Shown piece by piece: positions 35,478 to 44,442 of a DNA stretch of 64,000 bases. The stretch's first letter is position 1, and each line of letters opens with the position of its first letter. The notes beneath the pieces are model-generated. The model did not search any database, had not been told where the DNA came from, and worked only from the letters and a program-made list of their open reading frames with translations. The stretch comes from Haloplanus aerogenes (GTDB lineage: Archaea; Halobacteriota; Halobacteria; Halobacteriales; Haloferacaceae), in NCBI RefSeq assembly GCF_003856835.1, contig NZ_CP034145.1, positions 1,674,001-1,738,000 of the forward strand, given 5' to 3'. The position numbers and the translations under genes were made by a program.

Positions 35478-35894
35478 TTACCCAAGGCGCTTGATCTCGA
35501 CGCGGTGCGGGCCCGAACCGGTGGGGAGGTCGACGGCGTCGACGACGGCTTCCCGGACGCCCGCCCGCCAGTCGCGGACGGCCGCGGCGTGGCGGTCGTG
35601 GTGCCGGTCGGTGGTGTACTTGCCAGCCTCTCGGAGACGGTCTGCCGTCTCGTCGGGATCGGGATACGGCGGCGGATCGGCGACCAGAGCAGTCGGATCG
35701 AGGTGGATGGCACCGGTCGTCTCGTCGCCGTTCGGTCGGTGGAGACGGGCGCGCATCCGCCCGGAGAACGGCGGCGTGATCCGCAGGACTGTCCGGTGGT
35801 CGCTCCGCCGCGTCGATTCGAGAGCGGTCACGACGTCGTCGACGGTCACCGCGATGGAGCGGATGGCTGTCGGATCGGCGTCGGCACTGTCCAT
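35478..35894 (-). CDS. Conserved haloarchaeal protein, unknown
   Basis: 138 residues, no Cys. VDDVVTALESTRRSDHRTVLRITPPFSGRMRARLHRP is the best-structured part, followed by IHLDPTALVADPPPYPDPDETADRLR and a basic end RVEIKRLG. I do not recognise a named family. It lies 39 bp downstream of the zinc-ribbon minigene on the same strand, so both probably share one promoter. Confidence 0.6.
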   Translation of the reverse strand: MDSADADPTAIRSIAVTVDDVVTALESTRRSDHRTVLRITPPFSGRMRARLHRPNGDETTGAIHLDPTALVADPPPYPDPDETADRLREAGKYTTDRHHDRHAAAVRDWRAGVREAVVDAVDLPTGSGPHRVEIKRLG

Positions 35895-35933
35895 TCATCC
35901 GTCACAGGCCCGCTACGGAGGAAAGCGTGTCGA

Positions 35934-36050
35934 CTACTGTACCGGCCGCCGGCGCAGGGTACCGCCGCAGTCCGGACACGACGCCCGGTACGAGATGGGA
36001 CTCACGCGCTGGTTGCAGTACTCACATTCGAACGACGACCGTTCCAACAT
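35934..36050 (-). CDS. 38-residue rubrerythrin-like zinc-ribbon minigene
   Basis: Read directly: MLERSSFECEYCNQRVSPIS begins it, then YRASCPDCGGTLRRRPVQ and TAG. Two CxxC pairs make a minimal zinc ribbon of the rubrerythrin-like type common as micro-proteins in haloarchaea. A CCTTTAAC element at 36076-36083 is centred about 29 nt upstream, supporting a leaderless transcript. It is easily missed by gene finders because of its length. Confidence 0.75.
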   Translation of the reverse strand: MLERSSFECEYCNQRVSPISYRASCPDCGGTLRRRPVQ

Positions 36051-36111
36051 CGAATACTCGTATGGTGTGGGGTGTGTTAAAGGTTACCACGAACGGCCGC
36101 TCGACGCGGTG

Positions 36112-37236
36112 TCAGGCGTCGTCGAGGTCCATCCCCGTTATTTCGAAGCGGGCGCCGCCCGCCTCGCTCTCGGTGATGCCGATGGACCAGCCGTGGGCGT
36201 CGACGATTTCCCGAACGATGTCGAGGCCGAAGCCGGTCCCGTTCTCGTTCGTCGAGTAGCCCGCGTCGAACACGTCGTCGCGCTCGGACGCCGGAATCCC
36301 GGGACCGTCGTCGGCGATGTACACGCCGTCGGGCAGTGGTCCGACGATGATGGTTACGCCGGTGTCGCCGTTCGTGGAACCGTGTTCCACGCTATCCCCG
36401 CGAGCGTTCGAGCGGGGAGTGGTCGAGCCGTGCTCGACCGAATTCCGAAACAGATTCTCGAACAACTGGGTCAGTCGGCTGGTGTCGGCGGTGACGGTCC
36501 CGCTCACGTCGACGTGGAGGTCGCTCGCCGGTGCCTCCACGCTCCGCCAGGCCGATCGGGCGATCTCTCCGATATCGACCGCCTCTGTCGCGTCGACGGC
36601 CTGCCCCTCACGGGCGAGGACGAGAAGGTCACCGACGAGTTCCTCCATCCGATCGAGGGCTTTGGCGGCCTCGTCGAGATGCTCGCTCGTCGACGCCGTG
36701 GGTTCGACGTGGTCCAGGCGTCCCTTGGCGACCTGTAACGGATTGCGGAGGTCGTGGCTGACGATGCTGGCGAACCGTTCCAGTCGCTCGTTCTGGCGCT
36801 CCAGCCGTCGCTCCTGCCGGTGTCGTTCCAGTGCGTATCGGATGGCGCGTTCGAGGAGTTCGCCCTCGAGGTGGTCTTTCAGGAGGTAGTCCTGCGCGCC
36901 CTCCTGAATCGACCGGAGCGCCGTCTCGTCGTCGGTCAGGCCGGTCAGGACGACGATGGGAAGCGGTGAAATATCACCGTCGTCGATCCGGTCGTTCAGC
37001 CGCTCCAGCGTCTCGATTCCACGACTGTCCGTGAGGCCGAGATCCAGCAACACGAGGTCGTAATCCGCCGTGGTGAGGTTGTCGACGGCGGCGTCGAGCG
37101 TCTCGACGTGGGTCACCGTTGGAGTGGTGAACGTACTGCTGGTGTCCGATCGGAGATGGTGGCGAATCAGACGCGCGTCACCGGGGTTGTCCTCGACGAG
37201 GAGAACGTGTAAATCGTCCGTGAACTCCGCCCCCAT
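36112..37236 (-). CDS. Receiver-histidine kinase hybrid (REC-HisKA-HATPase)
   Basis: 374 residues, no membrane segment. N-terminal receiver domain (LHVLLVEDNPGDARL, phospho-Asp in LVLLDLGLTDSRG, Lys in YLLKDHL), a coiled linker, H-box FASIVSHDLRNPLQVAKGRL near 172, then HATPase with NLFRNSVEHGS (N-box), ADDGPGIP and GTGFGLDIV. The N-box is followed by an inserted repeat in which SVEHGST recurs. The receiver probably gates the kinase. It starts 2 bp after the upstream response regulator stop. Confidence 0.88.
   Translation of the reverse strand: MGAEFTDDLHVLLVEDNPGDARLIRHHLRSDTSSTFTTPTVTHVETLDAAVDNLTTADYDLVLLDLGLTDSRGIETLERLNDRIDDGDISPLPIVVLTGLTDDETALRSIQEGAQDYLLKDHLEGELLERAIRYALERHRQERRLERQNERLERFASIVSHDLRNPLQVAKGRLDHVEPTASTSEHLDEAAKALDRMEELVGDLLVLAREGQAVDATEAVDIGEIARSAWRSVEAPASDLHVDVSGTVTADTSRLTQLFENLFRNSVEHGSTTPRSNARGDSVEHGSTNGDTGVTIIVGPLPDGVYIADDGPGIPASERDDVFDAGYSTNENGTGFGLDIVREIVDAHGWSIGITESEAGGARFEITGMDLDDA
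36373..36439 (+). repeat. Three perfect micro-hairpins inside the kinase N-box region
   Basis: CGTGGAAC-CGT-GTTCCACG (36373-36391) and GGTCGAGC-CGT-GCTCGACC (36421-36439) are perfect 8-bp stems with the same 3-nt loop. Between them CCCCGC/GCGGGG (36396-36417) pairs around 10 nt. In the protein they encode two SVEHGST units and the linker between. Confidence 0.75.
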
Positions 37237-37238
37237 AC

Positions 37239-37676
37239 TCACTCCGGAGGTAGTTTCACGACCTGCAGCCAGAACTCCTCCAGTTTGCCCACCACGTCGA
37301 TGAAGCCGCTGAAGTCGACGGGTTTCGTCAGGTAGGCGTTCGCGTGGAGTTCGTACGACCGGAGAACGTCTTCCTCGGCTTCCGAACTGGTCAGGACGAC
37401 GACCGGAATCCGCTTGAGGTCGTCGCTCTTTTTGATATCTTCGAGGACTTCGCGGCCGTCCTTCCGCGGCATGTTGAGGTCGAGGAGCACCAGGTCGGGC
37501 CGTGGGCGGCCCTCGTACTCGCCCTCGCCGCGGAGGAACTGCATGGTTTCGACGCCGTCGTTGACGACGTGGAGGTTGTTCGCGAGGCGGCCTTTCTCCA
37601 GGGCCTTCCGTGTCAGTTTCACGTCGCCGGGATTGTCCTCCGCGAGAAGGATTTCGACGGGCTCCCGCTCTGGCAT
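37239..37676 (-). CDS. Single-domain response regulator (Rcp1 type)
   Basis: 145 residues with a receiver fold only: ILLAEDNPGDVKLTRKALEKG, phosphoacceptor Asp in DLVLLDLNMPRKDG, Thr in VVVLTSSEAEEDV, Lys in AYLTKPVDF. This is the Rcp1-like type with an insertion GEYEGRPRPD before the Asp. No output domain, so it likely shuttles phosphate between the flanking kinases. The ATG at 37676 is preferred over a GTG at 37697. Confidence 0.9.
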   Translation of the reverse strand: MPEREPVEILLAEDNPGDVKLTRKALEKGRLANNLHVVNDGVETMQFLRGEGEYEGRPRPDLVLLDLNMPRKDGREVLEDIKKSDDLKRIPVVVLTSSEAEEDVLRSYELHANAYLTKPVDFSGFIDVVGKLEEFWLQVVKLPPE

Positions 37677-37714
37677 AGCCGGGGGTTTCGACCCCACCCT
37701 GTTGACTGTTGCGG

Positions 37715-39190
37715 CTACCGTTTCGGGAAGGATACGTAGAACGTGGCACCCTCCCCTTCCGCCGATTCGACCCAGATGTCACCCTCGTGCCGGTCGACGA
37801 TCCGCTGACAGATGGCGAGGCCGATGCCGGTCCCCTCGTCGTCGCGGTCGGACTGCTCGAAGATTTCGAAGATGCGCTCCTGCTGTGCCGGGGGGATGCC
37901 GGGACCGTCGTCGGCGACGGAGAACACCACCGCGTCGTCGCGGTCCTCGCCGCTCACGTGGACCGACGGCGGGTCGTCGTCGCCGGCGTGTTCGATCGCG
38001 TTCGAAATCAGGTTCTGGAACACCTGTCCGAGTTGATCCTCGTCGGCGACGACAGCCGGCAGGTCGTCGTGGGTGACCGTCGCGTCCCGTTCGTCGATCA
38101 GGAGTTCGAGGTTACGCAACACCCGTTCGAGGACGGTCTCGGCGTCTACCTCCTCGAACGATTCGCCCTGCGTGTGGACTCGCGAGTACGTGAGGAGGGC
38201 GTCGATCATCGCCTGCATCCGCTGGGCGCCGTCGACGGCGAACTCGATGTACTCGTCCGCCTCGTCGTCGAGTTCGCCCTCGTACTCCGTGGCGAGCAGG
38301 TCGACGTAACTGGAGACCATCCGGAGCGGCTCTTGCAGGTCGTGCGAGGCGACGTAGGCGAACTGCTTGAGCTGTTCGTTCGAACGTTCGAGCTGTTCGA
38401 CCGTCCGTTCGAGTTCCGCCTCCGCCTCCCGAATCTCCGTTACGTCCTGATAGAGGACGTAACTCCGGGTGTGTTCCTCACTCGTGCCGTACGGGACCAG
38501 TTCGACGACGAAGTGTTTCCGGCCGTCAGGAGCGTAGTGGGTCGTCTCCGTGGTGTGTCGCTCGCCGGCTGCCGTCGCCGCCCGGAACGTGTCCATCGTC
38601 TCCGCATCGACGCCGGGGAGCGTCGGCTCGATCTCCTCTCCGCCGTTCACTCTTCCGAACTGCGCCTCGTACTCCGGGTTGGTCGCTTCGACGACCAACC
38701 GACCATCGTCGAACCGGAGGTCGACGATGGCCGCCGGGTCGTTCTCGAACAGCGACTCGAAGCGCTCCTTCCGACGCTGGCTCCGGTCACGCGCCCGTTC
38801 GACCCTCGCGGTGTTGTGTCCGACGAGCAGTCCCGCCCCCGCGCCGACGACGGTCGTCTGGAGGACGATGATCCACGGTTTCAGCTCGTTCTGGAGGCTC
38901 TGGATGCCGACCACCCAGCTCACGAGAAGCACCGTCGTCAGGGCGCCCGCGACGGTCCACGTCGCCACGGACGAGACGAACGCGTCGTCGTACGCGCCGT
39001 TTCGGAGGTTCCACACCGCGTAGAACAACCCCGACAGGAGCACGAACGGGAGCGCGTTCTCCCCCGCCGTCGAGACGAGCGTGTTCCCCTGGACCACCCA
39101 GTCCTCGTACACGTCGAACAGCAGGACGCTGGTCAACGCGGCCCCGATCCCCGACAACACGGCCAGCGACACTCGCCGGTTCAGTCGCAT
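37715..39190 (-). CDS. Membrane-bound PAS histidine kinase
   Basis: 491 residues. Four hydrophobic helices within the first 130 residues form a membrane domain. A PAS domain (FESLFENDPAAIVDLRF ... YVLYQDVTEIREAEAE) follows, then a coiled coil ELERTVEQLERSNEQLKQF, H-box FAYVASHDLQEPLRMVSSYV near 275, and HATPase (QNLISNAIEHAG, VADDGPGIP, GTGIGLAICQRI). It is the first gene of a three-gene cluster with the response regulator and the hybrid kinase. Signal unknown. Confidence 0.9.
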   Translation of the reverse strand: MRLNRRVSLAVLSGIGAALTSVLLFDVYEDWVVQGNTLVSTAGENALPFVLLSGLFYAVWNLRNGAYDDAFVSSVATWTVAGALTTVLLVSWVVGIQSLQNELKPWIIVLQTTVVGAGAGLLVGHNTARVERARDRSQRRKERFESLFENDPAAIVDLRFDDGRLVVEATNPEYEAQFGRVNGGEEIEPTLPGVDAETMDTFRAATAAGERHTTETTHYAPDGRKHFVVELVPYGTSEEHTRSYVLYQDVTEIREAEAELERTVEQLERSNEQLKQFAYVASHDLQEPLRMVSSYVDLLATEYEGELDDEADEYIEFAVDGAQRMQAMIDALLTYSRVHTQGESFEEVDAETVLERVLRNLELLIDERDATVTHDDLPAVVADEDQLGQVFQNLISNAIEHAGDDDPPSVHVSGEDRDDAVVFSVADDGPGIPPAQQERIFEIFEQSDRDDEGTGIGLAICQRIVDRHEGDIWVESAEGEGATFYVSFPKR

Positions 39191-39319
39191 TCGGTGTACC
39201 CTTTCGGTAGAGTCACTTAGTCCTTCGTCGTCCGGTTCTCACGGCTGGTAATTCTCGGTGTATCGCCCCGGCCGACCGAACCGGGAACGAATATACCGGG
39301 GCGGACCGTAGCGAAGGGC

Positions 39320-40159
39320 GTGACCGAACACGACTCCGCGGGCTGGTTCGCCGCGGTCGATACCGACCTCGACGGTGCGCGCGAAGCCATCGAGGGAGGG
39401 TCGGCCGACGAGCCACGCGACTGGCCCGCCCTCGCCGTCGATGCCGGATTCGCCGACGACGAGGACGACTACTACGACCGACTCCACGAGGCGACCGTCC
39501 GTGCGACCCGCGAGGCGGTCCGGGAGCGCGAGCGAGCGGACGACCAGCAACTCGTCCACGCCGTTCGAAGCATGGACGACGCCGAACGCACCGCCAACGA
39601 ACTCGCCGAACGCGTCGCCGAGTGGGCGGGCGCGCTGTTCGACGACGCCGGCACCGGCGTCTCTGGCGCGCGCGAGGTGGCCGAACGTGATCCCACCACT
39701 GCCGCCGAGCGTCGCGTCGTTTCGCTCGCCGAACGGGTCGTCGACCTCGCCGACGAAGCCGACGACTGCCGGGCGTTCGTCGAGCGGACGGCACCGGCCG
39801 TCGCGCCCAACCTGAGCCGGATGGCGGGTGCGGTGCTCGCCGCGCGGCTGATCGCCCTCGCCGGCGGCCTCGGCGATCTTGCGAAGAAACCGTCGGGGAC
39901 GGTACAGGTGCTCGGCGCCGAGGACGCCCTCTTCGCCCACCTCTCGGGGCGCGCGCCCTCGCCGAAACACGGCGTCATCTTCACCCACGACTACGTCCGC
40001 AACACGCGGCCGGAGGACCGGGGGTCGGCCGCCCGGGCGCTCGCCGGCAAACTCGTCATCGCCGCCCGCATCGACCACTACGCCGGCGATCTGCGCCCCG
40101 AGATTCACGAGGAACTCGACGACCGCATGGCGACCATCCGCGCGAGGGCCGAGTCGTGA
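39320..40159 (+). CDS. nop5: Nop5 (Nop56/58) C/D-box RNP protein
   Basis: 279 residues with GTG start. Core of the archaeal C/D sRNP that guides rRNA and tRNA 2'-O-methylation; bridges L7Ae-bound sRNA and fibrillarin. The Nop domain signature LSRMAGAVLAARLIALAGGLGDLAKKPSGTVQVLGAEDALFAHLSG and SPKHGVIFTHDYV are intact. The N-terminal segment is shorter than in eukaryotes. Its stop overlaps the fibrillarin start by 4 bp. Confidence 0.94.
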   Translation: MTEHDSAGWFAAVDTDLDGAREAIEGGSADEPRDWPALAVDAGFADDEDDYYDRLHEATVRATREAVRERERADDQQLVHAVRSMDDAERTANELAERVAEWAGALFDDAGTGVSGAREVAERDPTTAAERRVVSLAERVVDLADEADDCRAFVERTAPAVAPNLSRMAGAVLAARLIALAGGLGDLAKKPSGTVQVLGAEDALFAHLSGRAPSPKHGVIFTHDYVRNTRPEDRGSAARALAGKLVIAARIDHYAGDLRPEIHEELDDRMATIRARAES

Positions 40160-40794
40160 GCCTGCCTGACGGCGTCGACCGGCGAACCTTCGACGGTCGC
40201 GAACGTCTCGCCACCCGCGGCGATCCGGTGTACGGCGAACCGACCGACGGCCCGTGGCGGCTGTGGGACGCCGGGCGATCCAAGCTGGGGGCGATGCTGG
40301 AACTCGGCCTCGATACCGGCCTCGCGGGCGGCGAGGCGGTCCTCTATCTCGGGGCCGCGAGCGGGACGACGGTGAGCCACGTCGCCGACTTCTGTGGCCC
40401 GACCTACGCCGTCGAGTTCGCGCCCCGGCCTACGCGTGACCTCGTCGACGTGGCCGAGAACCGACCGAATCTCTTTCCGCTCCTGAAAGACGCCCGCAAG
40501 CCGGCGACGTACGCTCACGTCGTCGAGTCGGGGCTGGACGTGCTGATTCAGGACGTCGCCACCCGCGGACAGGCGCGCGTGGCCGCCCGCAACCGGCAGT
40601 TCCTCCGGGACGACGGGCGCCTCCTCGCCGCGATCAAGGCGCGAAGCGAGGACGTGACGGCCGATCCCGACGCGGTCTTCGAGGACGTGCTCGACGACCT
40701 CCGAGCGACGTACGAGGTGCTGGAGACGGCACGGCTGGACCGCTACCACGACGACCACCTCGCCGTCGTCGCTCGACCGCGAACGACCGACTGA
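40156..40794 (+). CDS. flpA: Fibrillarin-like rRNA/tRNA 2'-O-methyltransferase
   Basis: SAM-dependent methyltransferase of the C/D sRNP. 212 residues, GTG start in a GTGA overlap with nop5. VLYLGAASGTTVSHVADF is the SAM loop, YAVEFAPRPTRDLVDVAENRPNLFPLLKDARKP and DVLIQDVATRGQARVAARN the conserved middle, LLAAIKARSEDVT the catalytic Lys region. Complete. Confidence 0.95.
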   Translation: MSLPDGVDRRTFDGRERLATRGDPVYGEPTDGPWRLWDAGRSKLGAMLELGLDTGLAGGEAVLYLGAASGTTVSHVADFCGPTYAVEFAPRPTRDLVDVAENRPNLFPLLKDARKPATYAHVVESGLDVLIQDVATRGQARVAARNRQFLRDDGRLLAAIKARSEDVTADPDAVFEDVLDDLRATYEVLETARLDRYHDDHLAVVARPRTTD

Positions 40795-40873
40795 GCGCGG
40801 TCGTCGCGGATGACGATAACCCCCTAGTACAACCCGGAAAAGATTCATTGAGTGAGGGGTTCGACTCTTCCGT

Positions 40874-41542
40874 ATGGCCTTCACCGACGACCTCCACCCT
40901 GTCGCGGAGGCGCTGTGGGACGACATCGTCGCCCACCCGATGGTGTCGCAGTTGGGTGACGGGAGCCTCGACACGGCGCCGTTCGAGTACTGGGTGCGTC
41001 AGGACTACGTCTACCTGATCGACTACTCGCGGGTGTTCGCCCACGGCGCGGCCGCGGCGCCGACGCTGGAGCATATGGGAACGTTCGCCGAACTGCTCCA
41101 CGAGACGATCAACACGGAGATGGACCTCCACCGGGCCTACGCCGCGGAGTTCGGGATCGGCGAGGCCGAACTGGAGGCGACCGAGCCCTCGCCGACGACG
41201 CAGGCGTACACCGACTTCCTCGTGCGGACGGCCGCGACGGGGACGTTCGGTGACCTCGTCGCCGCCCTCCTGCCCTGCATGTGGGGATTCAACGTGACGG
41301 CGAAACGGCTCGAAGCCGACGGGATGCCGGACGACGACCGCTACGCCGAGTGGATCCGAACCTACGCGGGCGAGGAGTTCTCGGAGCTCACGACGTGGTG
41401 CAAAGAGCTGATGGACGAGGTAGCGGCGGACGCGACGGAATCGGACCGCGAGCGGTACCGCGGCCTCTTCGTCACGTCCGCGCGCTACGAGTACCGGTTC
41501 TGGGACGCCGCGTGGCGACAGGAGACGTGGACGGTGGGCTGA
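40874..41542 (+). CDS. tenA: TenA-family thiaminase II / aminopyrimidine hydrolase
   Basis: 222-residue all-helical TenA. Hydrolyses degraded thiamine pyrimidines for salvage to HMP. Seen: YWVRQDYVYLIDYSRVFAHGAA, HETINTEMDLHR, and the nucleophile Cys in LVAALLPCMWGFN near residue 135, plus the C-terminal FVTSARYEYRFWDAAW. No thi box could be recognised in the 79-bp leader. Its TGA overlaps the next ATG. Confidence 0.9.
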   Translation: MAFTDDLHPVAEALWDDIVAHPMVSQLGDGSLDTAPFEYWVRQDYVYLIDYSRVFAHGAAAAPTLEHMGTFAELLHETINTEMDLHRAYAAEFGIGEAELEATEPSPTTQAYTDFLVRTAATGTFGDLVAALLPCMWGFNVTAKRLEADGMPDDDRYAEWIRTYAGEEFSELTTWCKELMDEVAADATESDRERYRGLFVTSARYEYRFWDAAWRQETWTVG

Positions 41543-41832
41543 TGGACGAGGACCTCCGCGACCTCCACGAGCACCTCGAAGCGACCGAGGAACTGCCGGT
41601 GCGACCGGCCGCGAGCGTGTGGCTCGGCGAGGCGGCGGCAATCGCGGCGGACCTCGTCGACGCCGACCTGCCCCGCGCCGTCGTCGTCGAGCGAGTGCAG
41701 CGGGTGGCGACGCTTCTGGACGAAATCGAAACCACGGACAACGACCGGGCCGACGAACACGTCCGCGCCGCCGAGCGTGTCGCAGCGCGGATCGTCGAAA
41801 CGGCAGAGGAAGACGTAGAGCGTGACAGCTGA
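41542..41832 (+). CDS. Small helical acidic protein coupled to TenA
   Basis: 96 residues, mostly helix: RDLHEHLEATEELPVRPAASVWLGEAAAIAADLVDADLPRAVVVERVQRVATLLDEIETT. Start and tenA stop share one base, so translation is probably coupled. I do not recognise the family; a role linked to TenA is only guilt by association. Confidence 0.6.
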   Translation: MDEDLRDLHEHLEATEELPVRPAASVWLGEAAAIAADLVDADLPRAVVVERVQRVATLLDEIETTDNDRADEHVRAAERVAARIVETAEEDVERDS

Positions 41833-41951
41833 GCGGCGCCCGCGCACAACTGCCAGCAATTGATGCTGGTAGAACGCATACCGAATCTGCCGCGTTAGGC
41901 ACGCTGCCGGCCGGGATTCCTCCTATCCCGGTGTACGCGGCACGTTTTTCG

Positions 41952-42257
41952 TCAGGCCGGTGTCGCCTCTTCGATCAGGTCCGAGACGTACTGGTTCTCC
42001 CACTCCCGACGTGCCTCCAGTTCGCGTCGCCCCCGACGTGTCAACGTGTAATAGTTGGTTCGTCGGTCCCGTTGTCCCTTGTCGATGAGGCCTTTCTCGA
42101 CGAGCGTGTCGAGATTAGGATACAGTCGGCCGTGGTGAATTTCACTCTCGTAGTAATCTTCGAGTTCCTCTTTGATCGCGAGGCCGTGGGGTTCGTCGAG
42201 GCCGGCGATCACGTACAGGAGATCTCGCTGGAAGCCGGTCAGGTCGTGCATCGTCAC
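41952..42257 (-). CDS. PadR-family transcriptional regulator
   Basis: About 101 residues: HDLTGFQRDLLYVIAGLDEPHGLAIKEELEDYYESEIHHGRLYPNLDTLVEKGLIDKGQRDRRTNYYTLTRRGRREL is a full PadR winged helix. Two TATA-like elements lie upstream. CATATAAGC at 42279-42287 suits a leaderless start at the GTG 42257; the alternative is the ATG at 42251. Target genes unknown. Confidence 0.85.
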   Translation of the reverse strand: MTMHDLTGFQRDLLYVIAGLDEPHGLAIKEELEDYYESEIHHGRLYPNLDTLVEKGLIDKGQRDRRTNYYTLTRRGRRELEARREWENQYVSDLIEEATPA

Positions 42258-42724
42258 TCTCCCTTTATATCTCGATGCTTATATGTCTGTCGTGGAGGGA
42301 CACGATTGCGCCCACCCAAACGCATATCGCCACGAGGCGGTGCCCCGGCGCGGAAATCCCCGTGATACTTGCGAGATGCTGTCACACCGTACAGCGGTTC
42401 GACGACGGAACGTCACCGTGCGCTGATACTGATAAATTCGATAGTAAATGAGATCGTAACGAAAGGATCGGCCGACGGGCGTGTGTCGGCCGTGTCGCCC
42501 CGTCGAGAAGCGGGTCGCTGGCATTATGTCAGAGGCACGCCGTTGCCATCGACCGACAGCGTGTACGTAGTATTATACGATAATATTACCGATTCATTCC
42601 CCGGTCGTCTCGGCCGAATCTCGGTCGACCGTGGACGGTTATTGCCGACGACGCGACAGGTTCGCCGGCCGTCCTCCGGCTCGGTCCACGACTTATTTAG
42701 TCGGCGGTACCGAACGGTGCGCCG
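42258..42724. other. 467-bp intergenic region between PadR and gshA
   Basis: Divergent promoter region. Next to PadR are ATATAAAG and CATATAAGC elements. An AT-rich patch CTGATACTGATAAATTCG is near 42425 and TTATTTAG (42691-42698) about 30 nt before gshA. I found no convincing ORF or structured RNA in it. Confidence 0.4.
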
Positions 42725-43804
42725 ATGGATCTCGGCTCCCGGGACGCGTTCGCGCGGATGGGTACGCTCGGTATCGAGGAGGAGTTCTACGTCGTCGACG
42801 AGGCGGGGCGGCCGACCGCCGGCATCGACGACCTGATCTACGGGAGCGAGCCGCCGGAACCGCTGGTCGACCGCCTCGATCACGAACTGTTCAAGTTCAC
42901 GATCGAGACGCAGACTCCGCTGATCGAACGGCCGTCGGACGCGCGCGGGGAACTGTCACGGATTCGGTCGGCACTGGTCGACCACGCGACCGACCACGGG
43001 TACCGCATCGCTGCCGCCGGGTTGCACCCGACGGCGAAGTGGCGGGAACTCGACCACGCGACCAAGCCCCGGTATCGCGCGCAACTCGACCGCATTCAGT
43101 ACCCCCAGCACCGCAACACGACCGCCGGCCTGCACGTCCACGTCGGCGTCGACGACGCGGACAAGGCGACCTGGATCGCCAACCAGTTGCGCTGGTATCT
43201 CCCGCCAGTCCTCGCGCTCTCGGCCAACTCGCCGTTCTGGAACGGGTTCGACACCGGTCTCGCCTCTGCCCGGGCGAAGGTGTTCGAGAACCTCCCCAAC
43301 ACCGGGATTCCGACCGCGTTCGAGGATTTCGACGCCTACCAGACGTTCGAGCGTCGCATGGTCGAAACGGGGTCGATCAACGACCGGGGCGAACTCTGGT
43401 ACGACGTGCGCCCCCACACCGGCCACGGAACCGTCGAGGTGCGCACCCCGGACGCACAGGCCGATCCCGACCGCGTCCTCGCCATCGTCGAGTACGTTCA
43501 CGCCCTCGTGCTGGATCTGGCCGACCGCTACGCCGACGGCGAGTCCCGACCCTCGCTCCGACGCGAATTCCTCGACGAGAACAAGTGGCGCGCCATACGC
43601 TACGGCCACGATGCCGAGTTCGTCACCCGCGACGGGGACGGCACGGTGTCGCTCGGCACGTTCGTCGACCGCGAGTGCGACCGCCTCGGCATCGACGGTC
43701 TCCGCGACCTGTACGAGGTGCCGAGCGGTGCCGCGACCCAGCGCCGAATCCACGAGGACGGTGGAAGCGACGCGCTCCGGGAGTCCCTGCTCCTCCCTCG
43801 CTAA
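42725..43804 (+). CDS. gshA: Glutamate-cysteine ligase (haloarchaeal GshA type)
   Basis: ATP-dependent formation of gamma-glutamylcysteine, the main low-molecular-weight thiol of haloarchaea. 359 residues of the GCS2/carboxylate-amine-ligase fold: [74 protein letters not shown]. Complete. Gene alone, no gshB nearby, as expected since these organisms stop at gamma-glutamylcysteine. Confidence 0.9.
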   Translation: MDLGSRDAFARMGTLGIEEEFYVVDEAGRPTAGIDDLIYGSEPPEPLVDRLDHELFKFTIETQTPLIERPSDARGELSRIRSALVDHATDHGYRIAAAGLHPTAKWRELDHATKPRYRAQLDRIQYPQHRNTTAGLHVHVGVDDADKATWIANQLRWYLPPVLALSANSPFWNGFDTGLASARAKVFENLPNTGIPTAFEDFDAYQTFERRMVETGSINDRGELWYDVRPHTGHGTVEVRTPDAQADPDRVLAIVEYVHALVLDLADRYADGESRPSLRREFLDENKWRAIRYGHDAEFVTRDGDGTVSLGTFVDRECDRLGIDGLRDLYEVPSGAATQRRIHEDGGSDALRESLLLPR

Positions 43805-43852
43805 CCGGGAAAACCTTTTGTCCGGTGCGTTCTGACCTATTGGAGAGAACAT

Positions 43853-44386
43853 ATGTCTGATAACGGGTCCGAGAGCCTCGATAGCGACGAGGAACTGGAC
43901 GACGAGAGCGAGGAGCTAACTCCCTCGGAAGCCGACGAGAACGTGTCGGCGCGCGAGCGACTGGAGGCCGAAGCCGATCGGGCGGTCACGGAGTTCGACG
44001 AGGGGGTCGTCGATCTGCTGGCCTGGGTCCTAGATACGGAGACCCGGGCTCGCATCTACGTCTACCTCCGACAGCACCCGAACTCGACGAGCGACGAGGT
44101 GGCCGAGGGGACGGGACTCTACCCCAGCACGGTACGCGAGGCGCTGGCCCAGCTCCACGACGAGGGAACCGTCGACCGGCACAAACGCGAGAGCGCGGGC
44201 GCCGGCAACAACCCCTACGAGTACGAGGCCATCGCGCCGAGTTCGCTGGTCCGGGGCGTCGTCGGACAGGTGCAAGAGCAGTTGAACGCCGTGTTCAACC
44301 TCGACCGACGGCTGGGTGAGGACGGGGACGACGACCGACCGGACGCCGAACCCGTCCGCATCACCGTCGAGGACGACGAGGAGTAA
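43853..44386 (+). CDS. Winged-helix transcriptional regulator
   Basis: 177 residues. The N-terminal 50 are acidic and disordered. The wHTH reads DTETRARIYVYLRQHPNSTSDEVAEGTGLYPSTVREALAQLHDEGTVDRHKRESAGAGNNPYEYEAIAPSSLV, similar to TrmB/ArsR-type regulators of haloarchaea. It is followed by a helix and an acidic tail. Target unknown; downstream of gshA by 48 bp on the same strand and possibly related to thiol stress, but nothing shows that. Confidence 0.75.
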   Translation: MSDNGSESLDSDEELDDESEELTPSEADENVSARERLEAEADRAVTEFDEGVVDLLAWVLDTETRARIYVYLRQHPNSTSDEVAEGTGLYPSTVREALAQLHDEGTVDRHKRESAGAGNNPYEYEAIAPSSLVRGVVGQVQEQLNAVFNLDRRLGEDGDDDRPDAEPVRITVEDDEE

Positions 44387-44442
44387 GGAGCGCCGTCCCG
44401 CTTTCGTGACCCTTTAAGTCGCGTCAATTCGTGGGCCCGGAT

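Noticed and set aside
40795-40873. Possible TPP (thi-box) riboswitch in front of tenA
   Set aside because: The 79-bp leader lacks the conserved CTGAGA and ACCTGA blocks and is too short.
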